Shown one piece after another: positions 1-10,652 of a stretch of DNA of 64,000 nucleotides. How positions within the stretch are numbered: position 1 is the first letter of the stretch; each line of letters opens with the position of its first letter. The stretch lies in contig NC_088295.1 in NCBI RefSeq assembly GCF_032854445.1, positions 75,978,028 through 76,042,027 on the forward strand, read 5' to 3'. The position numbers were made by a program, and so were the translations under genes. The DNA is from Liolophura sinensis (taxonomy: Eukaryota; Mollusca; Polyplacophora; Chitonida; Chitonidae). The notes beneath the pieces were generated by a model that was not told the origin of the DNA, searched no databases, and saw nothing but the letters and a program-made list of their open reading frames with translations.

Positions 1-343
1 TTTGTCTATGTGTGGAGAGAAGCTGGTAAGTATTCACATATAGCCTGGTGGAGTATTTGTACAGGGGATAGCAGAGTCTTATAATGGCTTTGTCTGTGTG
101 TGGAGAGGAGCTGGTAAGCATTCACATAAAGCCTGGTGGAGTATTTGTACAGGGGATAGCAGAGTCTTATAATGGTTTTGTCTATGTGTGGAGAGAAGCT
201 GGTAAGTATTCACATATAGCCTGGTGGAGTATTTGTACTGGAGATAGCAGAGTCTTATAATGGCTTTGTCTATGTGTGGAGAGAAGCTGGTAAGTATTCA
301 CATAAAGCCTGGTGGAGTATTTGTACAGGAAATAGCAGAGTCT
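1..343. repeat. 88-bp tandem repeat, about 3.9 copies, cut by the window edge
   Basis: Units begin at 1, 89, 177 and 265, an exact 88-bp step, each opening with TTTGTCTATGTGTGGAGAG and differing by a few substitutions. The last unit decays near 343, and a shorter related piece (GGAGTCTTATGATGGCTTTG) follows at about 411-430. The array very probably continues to the left. It lies upstream of the pirin exons and may be inside one of that gene's introns. Confidence 0.9.
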
Positions 344-1528
344 AAGCCAGTCACTGTTGGTGAAGGATTTATTTTTATTGTCTGGATACTGAACTGTATT
401 TGCTGGAGAAAGGAGTCTTATGATGGCTTTGCCTAAATTTGAAAGATGGCTAAACATTAATGCTGCACATCAAAGTGTCAGTCCAAAAAGGTGTACAATT
501 ACATTTATTTCTGTTTTGCAGAATTCAGAGGTTTTCTTAAATCTGGCCCACAAATCAAACCCATTCTATTGTATTGATATAACCTATAGATTCAGACTGA
601 TGACAGTCAAGCCAGCTCAACTTAAATTATATAAACTTGGAATATTAAAATACGGCATGATATGCATGAGAAATCTGTGCCTGAAGATTTAGATGAAGAA
701 TAGACAAGAATATTACTGTTTATGTCTTATTTAACCCTATGAAATAACCATGGGCTGTTGTACATGTATGTGTAAATTCAAACTTGTCGATTCTCTCAGA
801 CAGAGGTAAGGCCGAATACTGATTCTTGGGACATATCATTTTCACTCCCTTATTTTATTTTCTTGTTTATACATGTGGCTGATATATAATGTGTACATTG
901 TATTATCAAACTGACTTTTCTGACCGTTGCGTTTGATACACATACATGTTCAGTAAGTTAGACATTTCTTCATACATCAGTGAAACTCTCTGTTATGTAA
1001 CAACAGAATATGAAAGGCAGTGGAAACACTAAAATGAAGTATATACATGTATCAGATGAAAGACAAGGGAAAACTGTCTGGGAAAATAGTTTTGTGGGGT
1101 TTTATTTTTTTGCAAAAGAATTTTTGCAGCCAAGTAAAATGGTTTTAAAGCATCAGATTCTACAGTGGTCTGTTGTGAACCACAGGTTATCAATGATGCC
1201 AGATCCATGTTTTCTGCTACAAATAGTTTGTTTCATGGTCCATTTGGCCAAAGTGTTCACAGATCTCTATATCCCTGCATTTTGAATGATGAACAGATGA
1301 AATCTAAGTGGCAAACACCTGATGTGACGTCACTGGTCCCAGAATGGTCTGAAAAAGCTGCCAAAGAATCGGAAGTTTCAAGTGCATTTTACTAGGTTGA
1401 AAACATTAAAAAAATAAATAAACTGTTATTATGAACACTGCTTGATGATCTTTCATCTGACATATACTTTATGTCAGTGTTTTCTTTTGCCTGAATACCT
1501 GTGGATTATAACATATATTATATTACAG
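344..1528. other. No gene recognised; probably intron of the pirin gene
   Basis: AT-rich sequence with only short, unconvincing open frames. No cupin-like exon could be seen here, so the N-terminal two thirds of pirin should lie left of the window. A TGACGTCA motif occurs at 1325-1332 but has no evident gene start beside it. Confidence 0.4.
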
Positions 1529-3176
1529 GTTTCCTAGGTCATGACAGTCAGCCTGCACACATGGGCCAGGTAGGAGTTCTCAGTACAACAGGAACGCAAT
1601 TCCAGATGAAGGCAGAACATGGTCAAGGTAAGCACCTGTCTCATTGCCAAACTGTTGATATAGTGGAGGGAAAATTACTCAAGAGATTGTGAGATTTCTC
1701 CCCGAGGTGGAAGAGGAGTCTACAAGGTTGCCACAGTCATGAAAACCCTGAATAGGCAGAAATGTCCCACTCAGGAGTTGTTATTAAAACAGTCATAAAT
1801 TTAAAAAAATTTGTAGAAAGTCATGACTTTTTTTCTGTTAGAATCTTCATGTGTACACCATGAGGGTACAAATGTTAGTGTTACAGCATGCTCTTCACTT
1901 GAAAGGTCACAGGTTAGTTTTTCTTTCTTCATTACTCTAGTCATACTGTGAAACCCATGAGCTGCATGTAAATCATTTAATAATGCAACACTGACCTTCA
2001 TCATTATTGTAAATTGTGCTGTAATTTTGTAAAAAGCCATGAATGTTTTTGTTTTGAAATATATGTGGCAACCTTGAGAAATCTTCATCCTTTTCAATCT
2101 CTAAAGCACTAATTTCAGTGGAATTCATGCATGCAGTTAGTATGAAAATGATGCTAAAAATTATTTTATTACCTCTTAAATCTGTACATTCTTTCTCTAT
2201 TGTGTTTTCTCACTGTGTTTTAATATATTAGTTGGACGGATGTTTGAAAAAGTTGAAGAATTAGGGTACATTAGGCTGCATGCAGGGTTGTAAAATTTGT
2301 ATTGTTTCAGTTTAAAAGTCAGGTAGGATAATCTGGCCTGTCCGCCTTTTCCTACTGAAAAAGATTAAAAATTGCTATGGTACACTTAGTTGATGTATGT
2401 GCTGTTGTCAGATTGCCACATCCTGTTGATAGCCGGGCAGCCGATCAGTGAACCAGTGGTGAAATACGGCCCCTTTGTGATGAATACTCAGGAAGAAATA
2501 GATCAGGTGATAATACACTGTTCCTTTGTAACTAACAGTCGAACAGCATTAATTGGTAATAGTGACGTCTTCAGTATAGATGTTGTTTTGAAAAAGGCTA
2601 AATAGCATTCTAAAATAGAAATGAAGGTATTTGTTTGTGGCAGCATTGAGATTTTCAGCCTCAGATGAGAACTTGTTTGAGCTATCGGCCTATATTTCTA
2701 TGCAGGCTGTTGGTTTAATCTTGAAGACTAACTCCTTAATTCAACTATCTGCACCAGCTTATTGGAAATATCACAGTTTTCTGAACATAAAGCCCAGATG
2801 CTCAGGTCATAAAAAAGTGGAAACCTGTGGACTAACCAAAGATATGTTACAGAACGATAATTATAGCTGGTATTTAAAAATGTCAATAATTGAGGCCACA
2901 AACTGATAAAATAATCTTAGGATAGCCTGTGAACAGTGTAGCCAAGACTGTACAGGTACAGGTCAAACATATATCCTAAATCCTTTGCAAATTTTAACAG
3001 TAAAGTATAACTTGAAATGAAAATTGAAGACTCATTTCGTAGTAAGAGTTGTCCCTTGTCTTCAGGCTATCTCAGACTACCAGGAGGGGAAGTTAGGCAG
3101 TATACCAGGGAAAGAAGAGCGGATAAGACAGACAGAGGCAGCTCAGGCTATGCAGAGGAAGAATGCTACATCCTAA
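1529..3176 (+). CDS. Pirin family protein, last three coding exons (C-terminal ~100 aa)
   Basis: Pirins are two-domain, iron-binding cupin proteins of nucleus and cytoplasm; some members oxidise quercetin and the human one is a transcription co-regulator. Three exons read in phase: 1529-1627 (acceptor TTACAG, donor GTAAGC), 2412-2506 (acceptor TTGTCAG, donor GTGATA) and 3066-3176, ending in TAA. The spliced product runs through [10 protein letters not shown], then [20 protein letters not shown] and [10 protein letters not shown], then [11 protein letters not shown] to the stop. The stretch LIAG-P-EPVV-GPFVMNT-EEI is the pirin C-terminal signature. Phases fit: the first exon starts with two bases of a codon, G plus AT makes Asp at the first junction, and the second junction is phase 0. 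A pirin is normally about 290 aa, so the 5' exons are missing from the window. No clear poly(A) signal was seen downstream. Confidence 0.9.
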
Positions 3177-4199
3177 CCTCATGCACAACCCCACCGTTCT
3201 GGATGTAGTGCAGCAAAATTTGTAACAACTGTGGATCTGTGGGGCTGGAACCCCAGTGTACAAGTATCTCAAGAACCCCATGGTACAAGCATCTCAAGAA
3301 CCTCGTTGTACAAGCATCTCAACCATAGGTCTTTTAAACAGTCTGACCTATGCATGTGTTCTGACCATACCACACTTCACTCTTTTCTGATTTTCACTTT
3401 ATGGAGAGAATTGTTTGCAAATTTATTTTTCACACATACAGTAGTTATGACCATTTTTTTCTTTCGGACAGAATTAATTCTTTTACATTGATCATCTTAG
3501 AATTAATAACAAAATATTTGTGCTCTTATGCACAGATGCATGTACTCCTGATGGTATTATTGACCTTTAATATGCATAGAGGGATGGTTTGCAATTCATT
3601 GAACAGGTGCCCACTGATAAGTTTTAACATGAAGTCTTGTGCTGAGTGGGCAGATCTCACACCATATGATATTTGAGAGATGCACTATCTCTTACACGGT
3701 ATGGCATTGTAACCAAGCCATTACTGGGACATCGTTATCTTAATGATTTTCTGAACTAGGCAGGTGTTTCCACATCAAAGGAGAAATTGGGAGACTATTG
3801 TAATTACTTGACCCAGTCCCAAAATTATGGTATTTAATTTTGTTAGGCATTTTGTCCACAGTTAATTTGATAAGCCCTATTTATCATGATGGGATTTGCT
3901 TCATCCCACTCATTATCTTATATGGATGGGCTTCAATTTTGACCCTGTATCAGTTTGCACACCTCACAACAATATGCTTCACCCCACCCCTCGTGGTTGG
4001 CAATTTGGCCCTATATAATTTTAAAGTCACCTGTATCATGACGATTTGCTCAATGCCTCGTGCTGTCTGGATAGGCAAGTTTGGTCCTGTGTCTTTTGCA
4101 AGCGTCATATCTTTGTATCATGGTTTTTGTTAGATCCCCATCTCATGTGATCTTGATTTTAATTTTGATCCTGTATCAGTTGGTATACCTGTGCATCAT
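3177..4199. other. Pirin 3' flank, no further gene seen
   Basis: Presumed 3' UTR and intergenic DNA. Just after the stop there is a short threefold repeat of a GTACAAG(C/T)ATCTCAAGAACC-like word (about 3258-3320). A degenerate GTATCAGTTTG-type word recurs near 3945 and 4172. No domain is recognisable. Confidence 0.35.
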
Positions 4200-4432
4200 A
4201 ATTTATTTATTTGTTTGATTGGTGTTTTACGCCATACTCCAGAATACTTCACTTAAACGACGGCAGCCAGTATTATGGTGGGAGGAAACCAGGCAGAGCC
4301 CAGGGGAAACCCACCACCATCCGCAGGTTGCTGGAAGACCTTCCCACGTACTCAGAGTGACCGCATTGGTGAGAGGCTCCTAGGTCATTACGCTGCGCTA
4401 GTGCGCTAACCAATTGAGCGATGGAGGCCCCC
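4200..4432 (-). mobile_element. tRNA-derived SINE (family A, Meta-SINE-like), internally shortened
   Basis: On the - strand it starts with a tRNA-like head (GGCCTCCATCGCTCAATTGG), runs through the conserved centre containing CCACCATAATACTGGC and ends with the ATTGGTGTTTTACGCC-type tail read in reverse. Perfect 9-bp flanking repeats GTGCATCAT lie at 4191-4199 and 4433-4441. A segment between the centre and the B-box region is missing compared with the copy at 30233. Confidence 0.9.
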
Positions 4433-4504
4433 GTGCATCATTAAGGCATGCTGAATCACACACTAGGTTCACAGTACAGCACAGGGTAGGGCAGATTTAC
4501 TATT

Positions 4505-4535
4505 TAATAATAATAATAATAATTATTATAATAAT
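4505..4535. repeat. TAA/TTA microsatellite
   Basis: A run of TAA units turning into ATTATTATAATAAT. Confidence 0.9.
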
Positions 4536-4619
4536 TTTATTTAGGCCTGGATTTTGAATGACTCACAGATTTTTGTGACTTACATATGTAGTGAAATACG
4601 TGCACACTTTTAGTGTTGT

Positions 4620-4925
4620 TAGAATGATCCACATTGGAGATCTTGATCCACATGGGAGATCAAGGGCCACATGTGAGATTATGCTTCACATTACAGATAA
4701 TGACACACATGACAGATCATGATCCACATGAGAAATCATGCTTCACATTAGAGATCACGATACACATGAGAGATCATGGTTCACATTAGAGATCATGATA
4801 CACGTAAGAGATCTGTCTCACTCACATATAGAGCTCATGATCCACATTATGAAGACATGTGAGATTATGGTCACACATAGATCATGATGTGCTTACATGT
4901 AATTAGAGCACCATCCACGTGGGAG
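4620..4925. repeat. Degenerate 21-bp / 42-bp satellite
   Basis: Alternating words close to GATCATGATCCACATGAGA and GATCATGCTTCACATTAGA repeat about 14 times with much drift. Neighbouring units alternate, so the effective unit is a 42-bp dimer. The array directly abuts the 129-bp minisatellite. Confidence 0.8.
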
Positions 4926-4954
4926 GTCAAAATCCACACGAAAGATCTGAATAA

Positions 4955-7130
4955 GTAGATTGTCCCCTGGTTTGTATTGTCTGCTTGTAACAGTCCTGCA
5001 TCGCGATAGTGTATAGAGCTATGTGTAGACCTAACATCAAGGTATATTTGAGATCTGAGGCCAGAACACTCATTTCATGCAGAACTACTTGTCCCTGGGT
5101 CTGTGCTGTCTCCTTGTGACAATCCAGCATCATGACGGTATATAGAGCTATGTGTAGACCTAACATCAAGGTATATTTGAGATCTGAGGCCAGAACACTC
5201 ATTTCGTGCAGAAGTACTTGTCCCTGGGTCTGTGCTGTCTCCTTGTGACAATCTAGCATCGTGACGGTGTATAGAGCTATGTGTAGACCTAACATCAAGG
5301 TATATTTGAGATCTGAGGCCGGAACACTCATTTCATGCAGAACTATTTGTCCCTGGGTCTGTGCTGTTTCCTTGTGACAATCCAGCATCGTGACGGTGTA
5401 TAGAGCTATGTGTAGACCTAACATCAAGGTATATTTGAGATCTGAGGCCGGAACACTCATTTCATGCAGAACTACTTGTCTCTGGGTCTGTGCTGTCTCC
5501 TTGTGACAATCCAGCATCATGACGGTGTATAGAGCTATGTGTAGACCTAACATCAAGGTATATTTGAGATCTGAGGCCAGAACACTCATTTCGTGCAGAA
5601 CCACTTGTCCCTGGGTCTGTGCTGTCTCCTTGTGACAATCTAGCATCGTGACGGTGTATAGAGCTATGTGTAGACCTAACATCAAGGTATATTTGAGATC
5701 TGAGGCCAGAACACTCATTTCGTGCAGAACCACTTGTCCCTGGGTCTGTGCTGTCTCCTTGTGACAATCTAGCATCGTGACGGTGTATAGAGCTATGTGT
5801 AGACCTAACATCAAGGTATATTTGAGATCTGAGGCCGGAACACTCATTTCATGCAGAACTATTTGTCCCTGGGTCTGTGCTGTTTCCTTGTGACAATCCA
5901 GCATTGTGACGGTGTATAGAGCTATGTGTAGACCTAACATCAAGGTATATTTGAGATCTGAGGCCAGAACACTCATTTCATGCAGAACTACTTGTCTCTG
6001 GGTCTGTGCTGTCTCCTTGTGACAATCCAGCATCATGACGGTGTATAGAGCTATGTGTAGACCTAACATCAAGGTATATTTGAGATCTGAGGCCAGAACA
6101 CTCATTTCGTGCAGAACCACTTGTCCCTGGGTCTGTGCTGTCTCCTTGTGACAATCCAGCATCGTGACGGTGTATAGAGCTATGTGTAGACCTAACATCA
6201 AGGTATATTTGAGATCTGAGGCCAGAACACTCATTTCGTGCAGAACCACTTGTCCCTGGGTCTGTGCTGTTTCCTTGTGACAATCCAGCATCATGACGGT
6301 GTATAGAGCTATGTGTAGACCTAACATCAAGGTATATTTGAGATCTGAGGCCAGAACACTCATTTCGTGCAGAACCACTTGTCCCTGGGTCTGTGCTGTT
6401 TCCTTGTGACAATCCAGCATCGTGACGGTGTATAGAGCTATGTGTAGACCTAACATCAAGGTATATTTGAGATCTGAGGCCAGAACACTCATTTCGTGCA
6501 GAACCACTTGTCCCTGGGTCTGTGCTGTCTCCTTGTGACAATCCAGCATCGTGACGGTGTATAGAGCTATGTGTAGACCTAACATCAAGGTATATTTGAG
6601 ATCTGAGGCCAGAACACTCATTTCGTGCAGAAGTACTTGTCCCTGGGTCTGTGCTGTCTCCTTGTGACAATCCAGCATCATGACGGTGTATAGAGCTATG
6701 TGTAGACCTAACATCAAGGTATATTTGAGATCTGAGGCCAGAACACTCATTTCATGCAGAACTACTTGTCTCTGGGTCTGTGCTGTCTCCTTGTGACAAT
6801 CTAGCATCATGACGGTATATAGAGCTATGTGTAGACCTAACATCAAGGTATATTTGAGATCTGAGGCCAGAACACTCATTTCGTGCAGAAGTACTTGTCC
6901 CTGGGTCTGTGCTGTTTCCTTGTGACAATCCAGCATCGTGACGGTGTATAGAGCTATGTGTAGACCTAACATCAAGGTATATTTGAGATCTGAGGCCGGA
7001 ACACTCATTTCATGCAGAACTACTTGTCCCTGGGTCTGTGCTGTCTCCTGTTGACAATCCAGCATCGTGACGGTGTATAGAGCTGTATGTAGACCAACAC
7101 CATGGTATATGTGAGATTTGAAGGGAGGAC
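4955..7130. repeat. 129-bp minisatellite, 16 well-kept units plus decayed edges
   Basis: The word CTAACATCAA recurs at 5031, 5160, 5289 and so on to 6966, always 129 bp apart (16 copies). Outer units near 4960 and 7095 are strongly diverged. Because 129 is a multiple of three and the unit lacks a stop in some frames, the - strand holds a 712-codon frame (4927-7065) of a 43-residue repeat with the core SDLKYTLMLGLHIALYT. Two other - strand stretches are also open in a second frame. Differences between units include Gly/Arg, Val/Leu, Thr/Met and Leu/Pro as well as silent ones, so there is no clear sign of protein-level constraint. No signal peptide, introns or known domain is seen. I regard it as a non-coding minisatellite, though a repeat protein cannot be ruled out. 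Confidence 0.9.
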
Positions 7131-7212
7131 ACTCATTTCATGTCCAGTTTCTTGTCCTCCATGAGTCTGTGCCATTGTACACGTGCTTGTATACTCCTTG
7201 ATCTGTCGATGT

Positions 7213-7234
7213 TCCCCTCCCCCCCCCCCCCCCC
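7213..7234. repeat. Poly-C run
   Basis: About 22 bases of almost pure C at the right edge of the minisatellite region. Confidence 0.9.
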
Positions 7235-7239
7235 TGTGA

Positions 7240-8806
7240 TGCAACTGATGTTCAGATTTGTCACTTAGTAAGTCATGCTGACACTTTTGCCCTACCTGTC
7301 ACTTCGTCCTATACAGCAGTATCTGGGTGATATCATACGTATGTGTTACACATTAGGTGTGGACGTTCTCATCTGTGACGGCTCAGATCACTTATCTTTG
7401 AGGTGGTTGATTTTCATGTGATGTTGTGTAGTTGCGGCCACACAAAGAAAAGTTGGTGGCTCGAGGCTAGCTCGAACGTTTACAGTAGCGAAAAAAATTG
7501 ACCTGAATTCTTGTGCCTCCATATAGTATGGCTTTGTCAGACCCACTGGTATTGGTAGCCACTGGTATTGAGCTCAGTATAGTCTTATAGACAGATGCTA
7601 TACTGGTTAAATGCAGTAGTGATTTCTGATTTGTTGTGTTGACCTGAAGAATTCAAGAAAATTGTAGCATGGGAATTGATAGTGTATTTTAATGGGAGCG
7701 ACAAATTGTACAGACAAGTTGTTGACGTTGTTGAAAAAGTTGCATTTGACAGGTCAAAATTGCTCACCGCGTGTCATATGCACGTGGTCATTTTTATATG
7801 CTTTCGCTCTTTGGAGGCAATTGATGTTTAAACTCACCTACCCAACATACGTCATAAAGAAAGAATAGTTATTAGAATCGAATAATTGTTCATATGTAAC
7901 ATGGGGGTTTGTATTGTTATTCGTATCTAATGTGCATATTGTGTTATATTTCTGCTGTAATTTATTGTTTCGTGTAGAATTTTTAATACCTTTAAGTCTA
8001 CAAAGAACACAGTCAAAGTGGCATGTCTTTATATGAACTCTTTAAATTTTACTCTGTTTTATTTTTTATTCATTTTTTCTCTACTTGTTGTGTACTGTTC
8101 TTTCATATTAAACTTGTAATACGTGTTATACAAATGTCTGCTGGAAGTGCAATTAACAAATTTTGGTTACTTACTGTTGAGGTTGTTGGAACAAGTGTGC
8201 TACACTTAACTTGTCTCAGTCATAAAAACAGCTACAGGAAGGCAAGCTTTTGGTTTTGTTTATCCTGTGAAATGCGTGTACGTGTAGATTAAATCATCAA
8301 ACTTGAAAATGTTTTCACTTAATATAGAAACAGACGGATTCTTGATAAATTCTTGTTTGTCGTTTGTTGCAATCATGAAGACCGGGTGAAATACCTGGAA
8401 GGAGAAAATCGAGGAAGTGGAAAAGGGGTATTAAGAATGTAACAGTGGAAAATATGCAGAGATTACTCTCTGTCTTTGTGGCAAGGTGAAGCAGATTGAA
8501 CATAGACTCAAGTTATCACCATATAAAAAAAGCAGATTGGTTAGTACCGGGTGCGGGTTAAATTCATGTAAGGGGACATCACACTTGATAATGAGATTTG
8601 CAGGTTATCTTTAGTGCTGTTGGGAATTGGTCTAGCGATTATTGATATACAAATGTCTGTATAGAGGCAAAGATTCAAATAGACTCGTGTTCACCTGTCA
8701 GTCATGTCATTTGGAAGGAAAATCACATTAAAAATCGGGATTTTGCGTTAAATGAACTCTACCGCTTTCGGTGGGGTTTCATGTTCTGGAACTGAAGTTG
8801 AGATTT
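7240..8806. other. No gene or repeat recognised
   Basis: AT-rich sequence. The longest frames (about 60-90 codons at 7585-7767 and 8023-8292) show no known domain and no start or splice context that persuades. Confidence 0.35.
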
Positions 8807-8895
8807 GAAACCGGGCAGAGCCCGGCGGAAACCCACGACCATCCGCAGGTTGCTGGCAGACCTTCCCACGTACGGCCGGAGAGGAAGCTATAGTA
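8807..8895 (-). mobile_element. SINE family A fragment, headless
   Basis: Matches the middle of the family A SINE, from the CCGGGCAGAGCCCGG palindrome to GGCCGGAGAGGAAG. Neither the tRNA-like head nor the tail is present. Confidence 0.8.
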
Positions 8896-9071
8896 CCTAT
8901 AGTTCTATACCGGTTCCAGTTTAGCCGGGCTTCAACATATTGACATTTTTGTACAATCTACCTTGACGCATGAGAGAGGATGTATCGGGCACGAGTTGAT
9001 GGGCCCAGCGTCAGTAAATAGTGACTGCGTGGGATTCGCATGACATGGCCTCTTGGTGTGTCAGAGAACAC

Positions 9072-9646
9072 CAGAGGCCGATTCCACAGCCATTTCTGAC
9101 TCAAGTAAAAATTTGAGTGAGTGAGTGAGTGCTTGCGGTTTAACGTCGTACTCAACAATTTTTCAGTCATATAACGACGAAGGAATCCTTAGGGTGTATG
9201 TAATGTGCCTCGATTTCCACCGCTCTTTTATCTAGTGCTGCTTCACTGAAACGACTTATCGAAAGCATGTATGCCGCCCCGCCCGAGACATTATACTGAT
9301 ACGGGTCAACCAGTCGTTGCACTATCCCCTTCATGCTGAACGCCAAGTGAGGAAGTTACAACTTCCTCTTTTAAAGTCTTAGGTGTGACTCGACCCAGGA
9401 TTGATCGTGGATCTACCGCTCCACGGTCTAAGCGGACGCTCTACCAACTGCTATCCGGGCCGGCTCAAAATTTGAAATACGACCTCAAAGCCCATTTCTG
9501 GGTTTTAGAAATTAAAATTTCGCGCCTTCATCAATGTTATTGTAAGACAAATGTGACCAAATTTTAACTTCCAGCATCAAACTCTAGGCATCGTGCAGAG
9601 TTTTAAAATTTTAGTTCCTCAGAAATGGCTTTGTGGATTGCCCCCA
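9072..9646. mobile_element. MITE family 1 (terminal inverted repeats), split by a SINE
   Basis: Left end CAGAGGCCGATTCCACAGCC and right end read in reverse CTGGGGGCAATCCACAAAGC are inverted counterparts; the next bases (CATTTCTGA) also pair. Without the SINE at 9116-9466 and its duplicated target the element is about 215 bp, like its relatives at 14601 and 29035. It has no coding capacity. Confidence 0.75.
9116..9466 (-). mobile_element. tRNA-derived SINE (family B), nested in the MITE
   Basis: On the - strand the head GGCCCGGATAGCAGTTGGTA carries an A-box-like block and GGGTCGAGTCAC a B-box-like block. The element ends in GAGTACGACGTTAAACCGC and a CACT repeat. Target duplication AAAATTTGA sits at 9107-9115 and 9467-9475, inside MITE sequence, so the SINE landed after the MITE. 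Further copies are at 46591, 28018 and 32400. Confidence 0.85.
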
Positions 9647-9689
9647 GAATAATACAAAGGCTGGAATTAAACACATGCGCCAATAGTCT

Positions 9690-9765
9690 TTAGAATGTAT
9701 GTATGTACGCTAGGGGTTTTACGTCGTGCTTAGCGATTTAGCCTTCTTCTGACAGGTCACATCTA
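9690..9765 (-). mobile_element. SINE family B tail fragment
   Basis: The run GCTAGGGGTTTTACGTCGTG followed by CTTAGCGATTTAGCC resembles the family B 3' end. It is short and diverged. Confidence 0.45.
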
Positions 9766-10207
9766 CATGCAAAGTATTAATTTGATTATTTGAAATATCT
9801 GTCCCAAATTTTACAAGAATTAGGATATGTTTTTTAAGTGAAATATTCTTGTGTACGGCATGAAACTCCAATCAAAGTAAAAAAATGAATAAATACTTTA
9901 TTCAGCTCCAAGAGTCGAGGCCAAGTACGAGTAATAAAATGTATTAACTGTGTCAATTCAGATTTAGTTAATTAGGTATGAACGAAATTCTCAGAAATAT
10001 TTTATATGTGGGCACTCAGATCCATGATTAACGGAAACCGAGTGAGTGCAGAAAGAAAAGCAACCCCTATGCCAGACACCTTACAAACCACTTTGGGAAA
10101 ACCTGCACACCGCAATCAACGTTTCATCTAAGGAACATTTATGTTGTCTTCTGGAAAAATATTGTGGCTTTGTATGTCGTCAGCCTAATAGTAAATGGAA
10201 CAACAGC

Positions 10208-10459
10208 TCACGACATTGTGATAGCTGGCAAATGGTCACACGTAAAGGGTGAAATACGGTCTATAGTCAATTTACCTCAGGGTTTTATTCTATTTGTTCA
10301 TGTAAATGCATATATAGTAGCGACTTACACGCCCCCTACCACCATGGCTTCAAAAGAATTAGGTTAAAAAAAATGCAGTGATGTTAATTGTAGTTTATTA
10401 CAATTTATCGGTGTTCTAGAATTACTCAAAATGCGGTGTTGTCAGCACATTTGATATAA
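10208..10459 (+). repeat. Unnamed dispersed repeat R1, copy 1
   Basis: Shares in order GATAGCTGGCAAATGGTCAC, a block GGGTTTTATTCTATTTGTTC, the block GTAGCGACTTACACGCCC and a TGCAGTGATGTTAATTG tail with copies at 13395, 49001 and 53801. No coding frame, tRNA-like promoter or inverted ends were seen. It lies just past the 3' end of the glycosyltransferase, and its AATAAA (on the - strand, 10394-10399) could serve as that gene's poly(A) signal. Confidence 0.7.
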
Positions 10460-10652
10460 ACAATGACATAAAAACAATGTAAATGAACCAGGCCTATCGA
10501 AATTATGCTTCACTGTCAGATTTGATACAATCGATGTGCTGGATTGTACCACCAAATAATGGAAGATGGAAGGCTGCATGCAATGATGTCGTCGTTGTCG
10601 TCGAAGACAACTGTCTCTTTCGATATAAAGCCGATAAAAGATTCTTTAATTT

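Noticed and set aside
1165-1395. An upstream pirin exon
   Set aside because: The translation has no cupin-like residues and no suitable acceptor and donor pair.
4927-7065. A 712-codon frame on the - strand as a giant repeat protein
   Set aside because: The frame is open because the 129-bp unit is a multiple of three. Other frames are open too, changes alter amino acids freely, and no start context, intron or domain supports it.
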